From NCBI GenBank assembly GCA_963788115.1, contig CAWBFD010000004.1, positions 434,001 to 498,000 of the forward strand: a DNA stretch of 64,000 nucleotides. The letters are read 5' to 3'. The translations under genes and the position numbers were made by a program. Below, one piece after another: positions 52,693 to 60,732 of this stretch (its first letter is position 1; the number at the start of each line of letters is the position of its first letter). Source of the DNA: CAWBFD01 sp963788115. GTDB lineage: Bacteria > Actinomycetota > Thermoleophilia > Solirubrobacterales > 70-9. The notes below the pieces were generated by a model, which did not search any database, was not told the origin of the DNA, and was given only the letters and a program-made list of their open reading frames with translations.

Positions 52693-53742
52693 GTGAGCCT
52701 CGAGGTCGACCGCCGGCAGTTCCTGGCCGTCGGCGGGGGAGCGTTCATTTGCACCCTCGCCGGCCAGCGGATCCCGAGCGACGAGCCGGCCGATTTGCCG
52801 GAGCTGGCCCGAGGGGTGAAGACCCCGCCCAGCGTCGCGGCGGCGGAGGCGGGCGGCAGCACGGTCCTGGCCAGCTCGGGTGAGACGTCGGCCGCGGCGA
52901 CGGCCGGGATCCGCGAGCACTGGATCCGCGCCGAGGAGGTGAGATGGGACATCGTCCCCACGGGGCGCGACCAGATGATGGATCGGCGGGTCCGGGGCAA
53001 GACGAGATTCACCGCGTACGCCTTCCGGCCGTACTCAGCGGAGTTCGCTGCGCCCGCGGGGCCGCCGACGCTCCCGGGGCCGCTGATCGAGGCCGACACC
53101 GGGGAGACCATCGTGGTCCATCTCGAGAACGCGGTGGACGTCCCGGTGACCATGCACCCCCACGGCATCTTCTACAGCGACGAGATGGACGGCTCATACA
53201 AGGGCCGGTTCACCGACCCCGGCGGGTTCGTCCAGCCCGGCCGCCGCTTCACCTACGTCTGGGATGCCCGGCCGGGCACCGAGGGCACGTGGCTCTACCA
53301 CGACCACGGCCCGCTGGATCCCCTCCCCACCTACAAGGGGCTGTTCGGGCCGCTGGTGGTCCGCGACCCCGCCACCGCGCGCCCCGACCGCGACTTCTTC
53401 CTGTTCATGCACGCGCTCCAGCCGCCGGCGACCGGCCTTCGCAACGCGTTCTCGTGCATCAACGGGCGCGCATACGCCGGCAACACCCCGACCCTGCGCG
53501 CCGCCGTCGGCCAGCGCGTCCGGTTCCACGTGTTCGCCCTCGACGATGACTTCCACACGTTCCACCTGCACGGCCACCGCTGGACCGACCCGGGCGCCGG
53601 CGTGATCGACACCAAGACGCTCGGGCCCGCTGAGTCCTATGCCTTCGAGCTCACCGAGGACAACCCGGGGCGGTGGTTCTACCACTGCCACGTGTTCACC
53701 CATCTGCACATGGGGATGAACGGGTGGTACGTGGTCGACTGA
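52693..53742 (+). CDS. Tat-exported two-domain multicopper oxidase
   Basis: 349 residues from GTG. Twin-arginine signal DRRQFLAVGGGAFICTLAG. Copper motifs in order: MHPHG, WLYHDHG, HTFHLHGH and HCHVFTHLHM, which provide type 1 and trinuclear sites. Two cupredoxin domains, as in small laccases or nitrite-reductase-like oxidases; it oxidises an organic or metal substrate with oxygen. Overlaps the next gene by 19 nt. Probably takes electrons from or passes copper with the neighbouring cupredoxins. Confidence 0.9.
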   Translation: MSLEVDRRQFLAVGGGAFICTLAGQRIPSDEPADLPELARGVKTPPSVAAAEAGGSTVLASSGETSAAATAGIREHWIRAEEVRWDIVPTGRDQMMDRRVRGKTRFTAYAFRPYSAEFAAPAGPPTLPGPLIEADTGETIVVHLENAVDVPVTMHPHGIFYSDEMDGSYKGRFTDPGGFVQPGRRFTYVWDARPGTEGTWLYHDHGPLDPLPTYKGLFGPLVVRDPATARPDRDFFLFMHALQPPATGLRNAFSCINGRAYAGNTPTLRAAVGQRVRFHVFALDDDFHTFHLHGHRWTDPGAGVIDTKTLGPAESYAFELTEDNPGRWFYHCHVFTHLHMGMNGWYVVD

Positions 53743-54458
53743 GGATCGCGGTCGGGGCGGCCCTCGGGGCCGCCCTGCTCGGCGCCCCCGCGGCGCTCGG
53801 CGCCAACCAGCGAGTGGGGATCGGCGACTACCGCTGGTCCGAGTCAGAGCTCCAGCTCGATCTGGGAGAGCACGTGACCTGGTACTGGACCGGCCCCGAC
53901 ACGATGCACTCGGTCACCGGCGTCTCCCCGAACGCGCAAGGGATTGAATCCGACCCGCACGTGAGCATGCCCAACCATCCGGTAGGTGACAGCTTCCAGG
54001 TCAGCTTCGACGAGCCCGGCCTCTACAGCTTCCACTGCCGCCTCCACTCATCGGTGCGCGGGACGGTCGAGGTGTCCCCCGAACCGGGCGACCCGATCAC
54101 CGAGCCGGATCCGGTCCCGCCGAATCGGGTCGACGCCATGCCGCCGGTGATGACCGAGGTCCGCCTGGCGAGGCCGAGCTTCAAACGCGGAAGGGGCGTT
54201 CTCCACCTCGCGCTCGGCGAGCGGGCCACGGTGAACGCCGAGTACTGGAAGCTCCGTCGTCGTGGCGCCCGCCCTCGACGCGACTACCGCGGCTGGCAGG
54301 AATGGAGCGCGCACATCGGCTACAACGATCTCCGCTTCGCCACCAGGGCCCCGCGGTTCAATCCTCGCCCTGGGCGGTACATGGCGATCGTGGATGCCAC
54401 CGACGCCTCGAGCAACACCGGCCGCGCCCACCGCCTGCGGTTCACGATCCTCCCATAG
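53724..54458 (+). CDS. Secreted cupredoxin with C-terminal beta domain
   Basis: 244 residues from GTG 53724, inside the end of the oxidase gene. Signal peptide (IAVGAALGAALLGAPAALGA). Copper ligands His in DTMHSVTG, Cys in FHCRLH and following His; a downstream Met ligand is not obvious. After residue ~125 there is a Pro-rich linker and a second all-beta domain (EVRLARPSFKRGRGVLHLALGE) of unknown role. Last member of the four-gene cassette. Confidence 0.85.
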   Translation: MVRGRLRIAVGAALGAALLGAPAALGANQRVGIGDYRWSESELQLDLGEHVTWYWTGPDTMHSVTGVSPNAQGIESDPHVSMPNHPVGDSFQVSFDEPGLYSFHCRLHSSVRGTVEVSPEPGDPITEPDPVPPNRVDAMPPVMTEVRLARPSFKRGRGVLHLALGERATVNAEYWKLRRRGARPRRDYRGWQEWSAHIGYNDLRFATRAPRFNPRPGRYMAIVDATDASSNTGRAHRLRFTILP

Positions 54459-54461
54459 CAT
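54456..54461 (+). promoter_or_regulatory. -10 box of the SCP2 gene, leaderless
   Basis: TAGCAT ends 6 nt before GTG 54468; it overlaps the stop codon of the preceding gene. Confidence 0.45.
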
Positions 54462-54467
54462 TCTCAC

Positions 54468-54887
54468 GTGACCTACTTCAAGGACGCGCAGGAGGTCTAC
54501 GACACCCTCGGCCGGCTGTTCCAGGACATCGCTCAGGATGAGGAGCTGGCGCCGCGGTTCCGCCAGGCGGACACGATCGTCCGCTACGAGTACTCCGATC
54601 CTGAGTCCACGATCACCGTGCGCCTGCAGGAGGGTCAGCCCGGTGATGTCGATTTCGGCGAGTCCGAGATGGAACCCGAGGTGACGATGTCGATGGAGGC
54701 CGACACCGCGCACCGGTTCTGGCTCGGCGAGGTCAACGTGACCGTCGCGCTCGCGCGGGGGCAGATCAAGGCGAGCGGGCCGGTGGCGAAGATCCTCAGG
54801 CTCGTGCCGCTGGCGAAGCCGATCTTCCCCCGCTACAAGGCGCAGCTGGAGGCCCAGGGGAGGGCGGACCTGATCGAGGCACAATGA
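54468..54887 (+). CDS. SCP2 sterol-carrier-like domain protein
   Basis: 139 residues, a single SCP2-type lipid-binding domain (TIVRYEYSDPESTITVRL ... VTMSMEADTAHRFWLGEVNVTVALARGQIKASGPVAKILRLVPL). Cytoplasmic. Presumed binder of hydrophobic ligands. Followed after 10 nt by the next gene. Confidence 0.82.
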   Translation: MTYFKDAQEVYDTLGRLFQDIAQDEELAPRFRQADTIVRYEYSDPESTITVRLQEGQPGDVDFGESEMEPEVTMSMEADTAHRFWLGEVNVTVALARGQIKASGPVAKILRLVPLAKPIFPRYKAQLEAQGRADLIEAQ

Positions 54888-54897
54888 CCGGGGTGCG

Positions 54898-55572
54898 ATG
54901 AGCGCAAAGGGCGACGCTGCGGCCTGGGCCGAGACGGTGCGGGCGTTGGCGGCCGAGCGAGACCTGCGCTACGACGCCGTCGGAGGGCTCAACCCGAGTG
55001 GTGGCCCGGCGGCGCTTTGTCCTGGCGGCACCAACCGTCTGACCGGCCAGCTCGCCGACGACTTCTGGGGGGCGTCGTGTGACGCGGACGAGCGGGAGCG
55101 GGGCGGGTGGCTGTCGAAGGCGGTGTTGCCCGGAGCGGTGCTGGCGAAGGCCCACGTGCCCGACCTGGCGTCGGTGATGCCGCCGTTCAATGTCGAGTCG
55201 CTCGAGCGGGCGGAGGACGTCATCGACCGGCACTCGCGCCGCCGGGTCGAGTTCGAGAGCATCGAGTTCAATCGCCGTTTCATCGCCACGGTGCCCGAGG
55301 ATCACGACCCGGTCGCGCTTCGCGAGATCTTCAGCCCGGCCTTCCTCGATTGGGCGGCGCGGATCGAGAACCAGGTCGACTTCGGCGTCTCCGAGCGCCA
55401 GCTCTATTTCCATTGGCGGCTGCGCGAGTTGAGCCAGGACGAATATGCGCAAGCGCTCGACAGCGGCGCCGAGCTGTTCAAGCGCGTCTCCTGGGAGGTC
55501 GAGCAGGCAGGGGTGCACACGTACCGCCCCGGCCCCTGGCACGCCGGGCTCGAGACGTTTCCGGGCGCTTAA
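54898..55572 (+). CDS. Conserved hypothetical protein (DUF3137-like C-terminal part)
   Basis: 224 residues. FNVESLERAEDVIDRHSRRRVEFESIEFNRRFIATVPEDHDPVALREIFSPAFLDWAA resembles the region of DUF3137-type proteins where a native-state segment is compared (EFNRRF ... SP.FL.W). No membrane segment or catalytic motif. Probably co-transcribed with the SCP2 gene. Overlaps the stop of the convergent PPOX gene by 4 nt. Confidence 0.6.
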   Translation: MSAKGDAAAWAETVRALAAERDLRYDAVGGLNPSGGPAALCPGGTNRLTGQLADDFWGASCDADERERGGWLSKAVLPGAVLAKAHVPDLASVMPPFNVESLERAEDVIDRHSRRRVEFESIEFNRRFIATVPEDHDPVALREIFSPAFLDWAARIENQVDFGVSERQLYFHWRLRELSQDEYAQALDSGAELFKRVSWEVEQAGVHTYRPGPWHAGLETFPGA

Positions 55573-56531
55573 CTCCGGGGGCGATACCGCCGGGCGTTGC
55601 GGAAGAAGCGCACCGATTTGGAGAGATTGCGACGGTACCGCGCCGCCATGCTCTCGTCCGGGAGCTCGAAGCCGCCGACGAGGCGATGAGGGACGAGCGC
55701 CCAACGGTCGCCCTCGCTGACGAGATCGCCGCGAACCTGAAAGTTCTCCTGCCACTCGAATCGCGGGCCGTGGGCGTGGGCGGTCAGGCAGCCGCGGCCC
55801 TCCGTCAGCGGCAGACCCGCGGGCGCGAGCTCGAACTTGACCCGCCGCGTCCCCTGGTCGAGGCGGGCCGGCAGACGGGCGGACAGAGGGAAGCCGTCCG
55901 GGGCGACCCAGGAGAGGACGCCCTCCTGGTAGCGGCGCCCCAGCTCCTCGATCCGTCCATCCCAGGCGATCCCGCCCCCAGCGGCCGGCGCGTGCGGCTC
56001 CAGCGGCTCCTCGCTGTGTCCGGAGCGCACCTCCTCGAGATGAGAGCCATGGACATCGGGCGGCATCGCGGGATCGCCGTCCGGCCAGACGAACACCCGC
56101 TCGGGACGGACCTTGACGTAGATCCGCGTGTAGTACCAGTCGAACAGCGGCCGGCGTACGACTCGAGGGGGTTGCATACTCTTCATCGCGGGGAGCTTCT
56201 CCAGTGACTCGATCCGGTAGCGCTCCCGGTTCGCGTCGAGGTCGGCGTCGTCGACCTCGGCGATGCCCTGGACCAAGACACGCACGCCGTTCCCGATCCC
56301 CGACCCGGTGGGATCGCTGAACAGGAGCGCCACCTGCGGATTACGGCGGGCATCCTCGGCCTTCTTGGGGTACCCGAGGCCGGTGGTGACGTCGATCGTT
56401 GCCGCGCCCTGCGCGTAGTACGGCGTGACCGGCCACGTGATCGGCTGCTGGCGCTCGTCGACCGTCGTGAACTCGCAGGTGATGAACCGCTCGAAGGCCT
56501 CGCGCACCTCCTGCGGGAGACTGCTGGTCAC
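55569..56531 (-). CDS. Pyridoxamine 5'-phosphate oxidase-like flavin/F420-binding protein
   Basis: 320 residues. Residues ~8-165 form a split-barrel PPOX fold (CEFTTVDERQQPITWPVTPYY ... NPQVALLFSDPTGSG ... VRVLVQGIAEVDD); a second barrel-like domain (VLSWVAPDGFPLSARLPARL) follows after a linker. Likely binds FMN or F420; F420 is common in actinobacteria. TATGTT (56543-56538) lies 6 nt before GTG 56531: leaderless. Confidence 0.8.
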   Translation of the reverse strand: MTSSLPQEVREAFERFITCEFTTVDERQQPITWPVTPYYAQGAATIDVTTGLGYPKKAEDARRNPQVALLFSDPTGSGIGNGVRVLVQGIAEVDDADLDANRERYRIESLEKLPAMKSMQPPRVVRRPLFDWYYTRIYVKVRPERVFVWPDGDPAMPPDVHGSHLEEVRSGHSEEPLEPHAPAAGGGIAWDGRIEELGRRYQEGVLSWVAPDGFPLSARLPARLDQGTRRVKFELAPAGLPLTEGRGCLTAHAHGPRFEWQENFQVRGDLVSEGDRWALVPHRLVGGFELPDESMAARYRRNLSKSVRFFRNARRYRPRS

Positions 56532-56537
56532 GGCCTA

Positions 56538-56543
56538 AACATA
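56538..56543 (-). promoter_or_regulatory. -10 box of the PPOX-like gene, leaderless
   Basis: TATGTT on the minus strand, 6 nt before the GTG start at 56531. Confidence 0.5.
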
Positions 56544-56558
56544 TTGCGATCCCGCGAC

Positions 56559-57182
56559 CTACTTCTCCCAGCCGGGCAGGACGATGCGACGGTCATCGCC
56601 GTCGCCGACGACCCGCGGGAGGATGGGCTCGATCTCCCGTCCGGCCGCGGCGGCCAGCACGTCCTCGGACGAGCGGTAAGGCAGCAGCGACTCGAGATGC
56701 CTGATGGTCGGAAAGACCAGCTCGAGCTCGCCCGCGGCGTGGCGCTCGAGCGCGTCCGACGGCCTGACCCACTCGGCGGCGGTCACCTCGACCCCGTCGG
56801 GGCGGGGCGGGGAGTGGGGTGGGGCGAGGGCGATGTAGAAGCGGGTGTCGAAGCGAACCGGGCTCGGCTCCGGCGTGATCCAGCGCGACCAAGGGATGAG
56901 CTCGGTGTCGGCCGCCAGGTCGATTCCGGCCTCCTCGCGCAGCTCGCGAACGGCGCAGGCACGATGAGCGAGCTCGTCAGCGTCGATCTCCTGAGCCTCA
57001 CCGGTGCGCTCTGTGGTTGCCTCGTCCGTTTCTACCACCCCGCCCGGAAACACCCAAACGCCGGGCATGAAGCTCGCCGCCTCGCTGCGACGCACCATCA
57101 ACACCTCGACGCCCCGATCCGCGTGCCTGCCCCCGCGGCGCAGCAGGATCACCGTTGCTGCGGGCCGGGGCACGGCGGACAT
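56559..57182 (-). CDS. NUDIX hydrolase
   Basis: 207 residues. Nudix box split by an insertion: GGVVETDEA, then ~20 residues, then ACAVRELREEAGI with the catalytic REEAG core. Cleaves nucleoside-diphosphate-type substrates, possibly coenzyme A or NAD derivatives given the longer form (related to NUDT7/19). TAGATT (57194-57189) is 6 nt before ATG 57182: leaderless. Ends 27 nt before the PPOX gene start. Confidence 0.85.
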   Translation of the reverse strand: MSAVPRPAATVILLRRGGRHADRGVEVLMVRRSEAASFMPGVWVFPGGVVETDEATTERTGEAQEIDADELAHRACAVRELREEAGIDLAADTELIPWSRWITPEPSPVRFDTRFYIALAPPHSPPRPDGVEVTAAEWVRPSDALERHAAGELELVFPTIRHLESLLPYRSSEDVLAAAAGREIEPILPRVVGDGDDRRIVLPGWEK

Positions 57183-57188
57183 GCGCTG

Positions 57189-57194
57189 AATCTA
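57189..57194 (-). promoter_or_regulatory. -10 box of the NUDIX gene, leaderless
   Basis: TAGATT on the minus strand, 6 nt before ATG 57182; a divergent TACCCT (57210-57215) 9 nt before the rubredoxin ATG serves the other direction. Confidence 0.5.
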
Positions 57195-57224
57195 CCGCCC
57201 GCCCTGCGATACCCTGGCGCTCGC

Positions 57225-57410
57225 ATGGAGGCTTCCACGCAGACCAGACAGCTATGGGTGTGCACCTCGTGCGGGTTCCTCTACGACCCCGACGAGGGCG
57301 ATCCGGACGGCGGGATCCCGCCCGGGACCCCGTTCGAGGAGATCCCGGACGATTGGTTCTGCCCCGTCTGCGGGGCTCGTAAGGCCGACTTCGAGCCCTA
57401 CGAGGACTAG
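57225..57410 (+). CDS. Rubredoxin
   Basis: 61 residues with the iron ligands CTSCG and CPVCG, and the family core YDPDEGDPDGGIPPGTPFEEIPDDWFCP. One-electron carrier in the cytoplasm; partners in actinobacteria include alkane hydroxylases and oxygen-defence enzymes. TACCCT 9 nt upstream suggests a near-leaderless start. The long open frame upstream is antisense to the NUDIX gene and not real. Confidence 0.95.
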   Translation: MEASTQTRQLWVCTSCGFLYDPDEGDPDGGIPPGTPFEEIPDDWFCPVCGARKADFEPYED

Positions 57411-57422
57411 CGTCGCATCGAG

Positions 57423-57459
57423 TGTCGAGTTGGTGCGCGTGAGGCGTACTAACTCGACA
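57423..57459. terminator. Inverted repeat between convergent rubredoxin and DUF4349 genes
   Basis: TGTCGAGTT (57423-57431) and AACTCGACA (57451-57459), a perfect 9-bp stem with 19-nt loop. Likely bidirectional terminator. Confidence 0.55.
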
Positions 57460-57476
57460 GTCGGCGGTGGGGCACG

Positions 57477-58706
57477 CTAGTCGAGCGCGCTCTCGCGGCG
57501 GCGCCGGGCGATCTCGCGCGCGGTCAGCCACGCGAGCAGCACCAGCAGGCCGACCGGGATCACGACCGCAGCGCTGACCACCAGGACTCCCGCGACGACC
57601 TCGAGCACCCGCCCGGCATCGTCGAAGGCGTCGCCGATGCTCCAGGCGCCCTCGTCGTCGGCCTCGTCGATCGTCCGATCGGCGGTGATCGTCACCGTCA
57701 CCGGCACCAGCTGGACCCGCTTCTGGAGGTCGCCGAGCTCCTCCCCGGCGTCGGCGAGCTGCGCCTCGACGATCTGAAGCTGGCGCTCGATCGCGTCCTG
57801 CTCGGTGGTCGTGTACGCGGTCTCGAGCTCGCGCAGGAGCCGTCCGCGGGAGGCCTCGAGGTCGGCGATCCGCTGCTTCGTCGAGACGAAGCGGCCCGTG
57901 ATGTCGATCTGCCCGTCGGTGCGCGAGACCACGTTGCCGAGATCGGAGAGCGCCGCCAGTGCCGATGAAAGCTCGCCGGCCGGAATCCGCAGCTCGAACC
58001 GGGCCTGGCCCGTCCTGGAGCGCTTCACATCCGGATCGCCCCCGGAGACTCTCGACTGCGAGACGAAGCCGCGGTGGTCGCGGACCACGTCGAGGACCTC
58101 GTTGGCCGCGCCGCGGAACTTCTCGGGCGACGTCGCCAGCTTCAGGTCGACGCGGCGAGCGATCTTGCGCTGGCCGAAGGGGATGTCGCTGGCGCGGCGG
58201 TCGAGGGCCTCGGCCTGCGCCTGCAGACGCGCCGGTCCGGCTGATTCCTCGACCGCGGCCTCGCCGCCGCCGCCCGACTGGGTGCTCACGGCCCCGTCGT
58301 CGTCGCTCTGTTCGACTGTCCCGCTTGGGATCTGGCTGACGCCCACCGCGATCACCACGAGCAGGGTCGCCGCCGCCCCTGCCGGGGCGAGGATCCGGCG
58401 CCCGGGGGTGGCGGCGAGCCGCTCGCGGAGGCGCGCGAGCGGGCTTGCCCCGGTCGTTCGCCGCTGGGTCGGCGCCCGGCCGCGCGGAAACCCCTCGGCC
58501 GCCCAGAGGTCGAGCCGTGCCGAGAACTCGGGCGTGGGCAGCTCGCGCTCGTCGCGGAGGTCGCGGACGAGCGTCGCGAGCCGGTCGAAATCGGTGTCCA
58601 CCGGCCCTCCCGCGAGCGCGGCGTCGATCGCCGCCAGTTCGCGCTGGACCTCGGGGTCGAGCGGCTCGTCCGCCCGGCCGCCTGGGAACCTCTCACGCAG
58701 CCTCAT
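57477..58706 (-). CDS. DUF4349 membrane protein, probable anti-sigma partner
   Basis: 409 residues. About 100 N-terminal cytoplasmic residues, one membrane helix (ILAPAGAAATLLVVIAVGVSQIP), an extracytoplasmic DUF4349 domain (RVDLKLATSPEKF ... FVSQSRVSGGD ... FELRIPAGELSSALAALSDLG) with a coiled-coil segment (STKQRIADLEASRGRLLRELETAYTT), then a C-terminal helix and basic tail. The start overlaps the sigma-factor stop by 14 nt, so they are coupled. Cytoplasmic head plus external sensor suits an anti-sigma factor; direct evidence is lacking. Confidence 0.8.
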   Translation of the reverse strand: MRLRERFPGGRADEPLDPEVQRELAAIDAALAGGPVDTDFDRLATLVRDLRDERELPTPEFSARLDLWAAEGFPRGRAPTQRRTTGASPLARLRERLAATPGRRILAPAGAAATLLVVIAVGVSQIPSGTVEQSDDDGAVSTQSGGGGEAAVEESAGPARLQAQAEALDRRASDIPFGQRKIARRVDLKLATSPEKFRGAANEVLDVVRDHRGFVSQSRVSGGDPDVKRSRTGQARFELRIPAGELSSALAALSDLGNVVSRTDGQIDITGRFVSTKQRIADLEASRGRLLRELETAYTTTEQDAIERQLQIVEAQLADAGEELGDLQKRVQLVPVTVTITADRTIDEADDEGAWSIGDAFDDAGRVLEVVAGVLVVSAAVVIPVGLLVLLAWLTAREIARRRRESALD

Positions 58707-59259
58707 TGCAGGCCCTCCTCAGCTTCTCGATGACTCGGTGCAGTCGTGTGCCGGCGGCGGACTCGGAGATTCCCAGCACGCCGGCGATCTCCGGGTTGCC
58801 GAGGCCGGAGAAGAACTTGAGCGCGATCAGCTCGCGCTCGCGGGCGGAGAGCTCCGCCATCGCCGCTCGCAGCGCCGCGCGCCGGAGCGCCACCTCGGCC
58901 GCCTCGTCCGCTGGTGGCACACCCTCGTCGACGGGCTCGGACAACAGCTCGGTGTGGCGCCGGCGCCAGCGCAGCTCGTCGAGCGCGGCGTTGCGGGCGA
59001 TCCCGAACAGCCATGCCCGGCGGCTCCCTCGCCGCTCGTTGTAGGAGCGGCGCTTGCGGTAGGCGCGCTCGAATGCGAGCGCGGTCACGTCCTCCGCCGT
59101 GGAGCGGTCGCGCAGGAGCCCGACCACGTAGGCGTAGACGTCGCCGCGGGATTCGCGGTAGAGCGCCTCGAACGCGGCGTCGGCGTCGCTCGGGATCTCG
59201 TCCGTCGGCGCGGCGAGCGTCTGCTCCACGCCCTTACTACGCGGCACCCCCGGATCCAT
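58693..59259 (-). CDS. ECF-type RNA polymerase sigma factor
   Basis: 188 residues from ATG 59259. Region 2 (DAAFEALYRESRGDVYAYVVGLLRDRSTAEDVTALAFERAYRKR, WLFGIARNAALDELR) and region 4 (LSARERELIALKFFSGLGNPEIAGVLGISESAAGTRLHR). Directs polymerase to a stress or envelope regulon. GATACT 7 nt upstream hints at a leaderless start; an earlier ATG at 59340 would add 27 unconserved residues. Confidence 0.9.
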   Translation of the reverse strand: MDPGVPRSKGVEQTLAAPTDEIPSDADAAFEALYRESRGDVYAYVVGLLRDRSTAEDVTALAFERAYRKRRSYNERRGSRRAWLFGIARNAALDELRWRRRHTELLSEPVDEGVPPADEAAEVALRRAALRAAMAELSARERELIALKFFSGLGNPEIAGVLGISESAAGTRLHRVIEKLRRACNEAA

Positions 59260-59296
59260 CACATGAAGTATCGGCGGATCCGCGTCGCTGGGCGAG

Positions 59297-60616
59297 CTAC
59301 GCGGCTTGCCGCAGCGGTTCGGCCGCCTGCGGATACGCACCGGCGACCGCCGCCCTGATCGCCTCCGCGGCGATCTCCACTAGCCGCCGGAGATCGGCCT
59401 TGGAGATCGCCAGCGGCGGCATCAGGACGGTCACGTCGCCCAGCGGGCGGATGACCGCGCCGCGTCGCCTCGCCTCCAGGGCGACGCGATGGCCCATCCG
59501 CAGCGCCGGATCTTGCTCCCCGAGGTCGATCCCGACCATGAACCCGCGGCCGCGAACCTCCGCCACCTCGGGCATCGCCGCGACGTCGGCAAGCAGCTCG
59601 CCGAGCAGGCGGATCTTCGGCTGGAGGCGAACCAGCGTCTGCTCCCGCGCGAACGCCTCGAGGCTGGCGAGGGCGGCGGCGCAGGCGAGCGGGTTGCCGG
59701 TGAACGTGTGGCCGTGGAAGAACGCGCGGGACTCCTCGGGCCCGCCGAGGAAGCCCTCGTACACGCGCTCGGTCGTGAGCGTGCCGGCCAGCGGCAGGTA
59801 GCCGCCCGTGAGCCCCTTGCCGAGGCAGAGGAAGTCCGGGGCCACCCGCTCCTGCTCGCAGGCGAACATGGTTCCGGTGCGCCCGAAGCCGGTCGCGACC
59901 TCGTCGCAGATCAGGAGGACGCCGTGCCGGTCGCAGGCCTCACGAGCCGCCCGCAGGAAGCCTGGTGGCTGCACCCTGATCCCAGCCGCCCCCTGGACCA
60001 GCGGCTCGACGATCACCGCTGCGATCTCGTCCGCGTGTCGCTCCAGCACCCGCTCGAGCGCCGTCGCGTCGCCCGGGGGGACCCGGTGGGCCGCGAACAG
60101 GAGCGGTGAGTATGCGCTGTGGAAGAGGTCGATCCCGCCGACCGAGACCGCCCCGATGGTGTCTCCGTGGTAGGCGCCGTCGAGGCAGACGAACGAGGTC
60201 CGCCGAGCGTGCCGCTCACCCTGCTGGCGCCAGTACTGGAAGGCCATCTTGAGCGCGATCTCGACCGCGGTCGCGCCCGCGTCCGAGTAGAAGACTCGGG
60301 TGAGCCTCGGAGGGGCAAGCTCGACCAGCCGCGACGCGAGCTCGGCCGCCGGCGCATGAGTGAGGCCCAGCATGGTCGAGTGGGCGACCCGGCCGAGCTG
60401 CTCGGCGATCGCCGCGTCGATCAGTGGATGACGATGACCGTGGACGTTGCACCACAGTGAGGAGACGCCGTCGATGTAGCGGCGGCCACTGGTGTCGATC
60501 AGGTCCGTGCCCTCAGCCCGCTCGATCACGACCTGCTCCTCCGCCTCCCAGTCGCGCTGCTGGGTGAACGGATGCCACAGGTGGCGCCGGTCCAGCTCCC
60601 CGATCCGGTCAGTCAT
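59297..60616 (-). CDS. bioA: Adenosylmethionine-8-amino-7-oxononanoate aminotransferase
   Basis: 439 residues; third-last step of biotin synthesis, forming 7,8-diaminopelargonate. DRRHLWHPFTQQRDW, YSDAGATAVEIALKMAFQYW, DEVATGFGRTG and the PLP lysine in LGKGLTGGYLPLA are BioA hallmarks. ATG 60616 starts at the conserved MTDRIGELDRRHLWHP; earlier in-frame starts are discarded. A TATCGT box 12 nt upstream is the probable -10. Confidence 0.94.
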   Translation of the reverse strand: MTDRIGELDRRHLWHPFTQQRDWEAEEQVVIERAEGTDLIDTSGRRYIDGVSSLWCNVHGHRHPLIDAAIAEQLGRVAHSTMLGLTHAPAAELASRLVELAPPRLTRVFYSDAGATAVEIALKMAFQYWRQQGERHARRTSFVCLDGAYHGDTIGAVSVGGIDLFHSAYSPLLFAAHRVPPGDATALERVLERHADEIAAVIVEPLVQGAAGIRVQPPGFLRAAREACDRHGVLLICDEVATGFGRTGTMFACEQERVAPDFLCLGKGLTGGYLPLAGTLTTERVYEGFLGGPEESRAFFHGHTFTGNPLACAAALASLEAFAREQTLVRLQPKIRLLGELLADVAAMPEVAEVRGRGFMVGIDLGEQDPALRMGHRVALEARRRGAVIRPLGDVTVLMPPLAISKADLRRLVEIAAEAIRAAVAGAYPQAAEPLRQAA

Positions 60617-60668
60617 GCCCTGGCAGCGACGATATTCCGCGGCGCGGCGGAAAGATGGGTCGGGCGGC

Positions 60669-60688
60669 TGTGTGATGCTCGTCACACA
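60669..60688. promoter_or_regulatory. CRP/FNR-type palindrome in the bioA-marR intergenic region
   Basis: TGTGTGA (60669-60675), 6-nt spacer, TCACACA (60682-60688). The core TGTGA-N6-TCACA is the CRP-family consensus. It lies upstream of both divergent genes. Confidence 0.6.
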
Positions 60689-60693
60689 AATTT

Positions 60694-60707
60694 CATTTGA
60701 GCAAATG
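60694..60707. promoter_or_regulatory. Palindrome over the marR promoter, probable operator
   Basis: CATTTG-AG-CAAATG, perfect 6-bp arms. It overlaps TTGAGC (60697-60702), a -35 placed 17 nt before AATCAT (60720-60725), which is 7 nt before the marR ATG. This is where a MarR repressor would act on its own promoter. Confidence 0.6.
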
Positions 60708-60732
60708 TTGCTGATTTGCAATCATTCCAGCA

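Noticed and set aside
55107..56207. 366-codon plus-strand frame across 54898-56207
   Set aside because: Overlaps the hypothetical gene in another frame and runs antisense to the PPOX gene; composition is Arg/Gly shadow-like.
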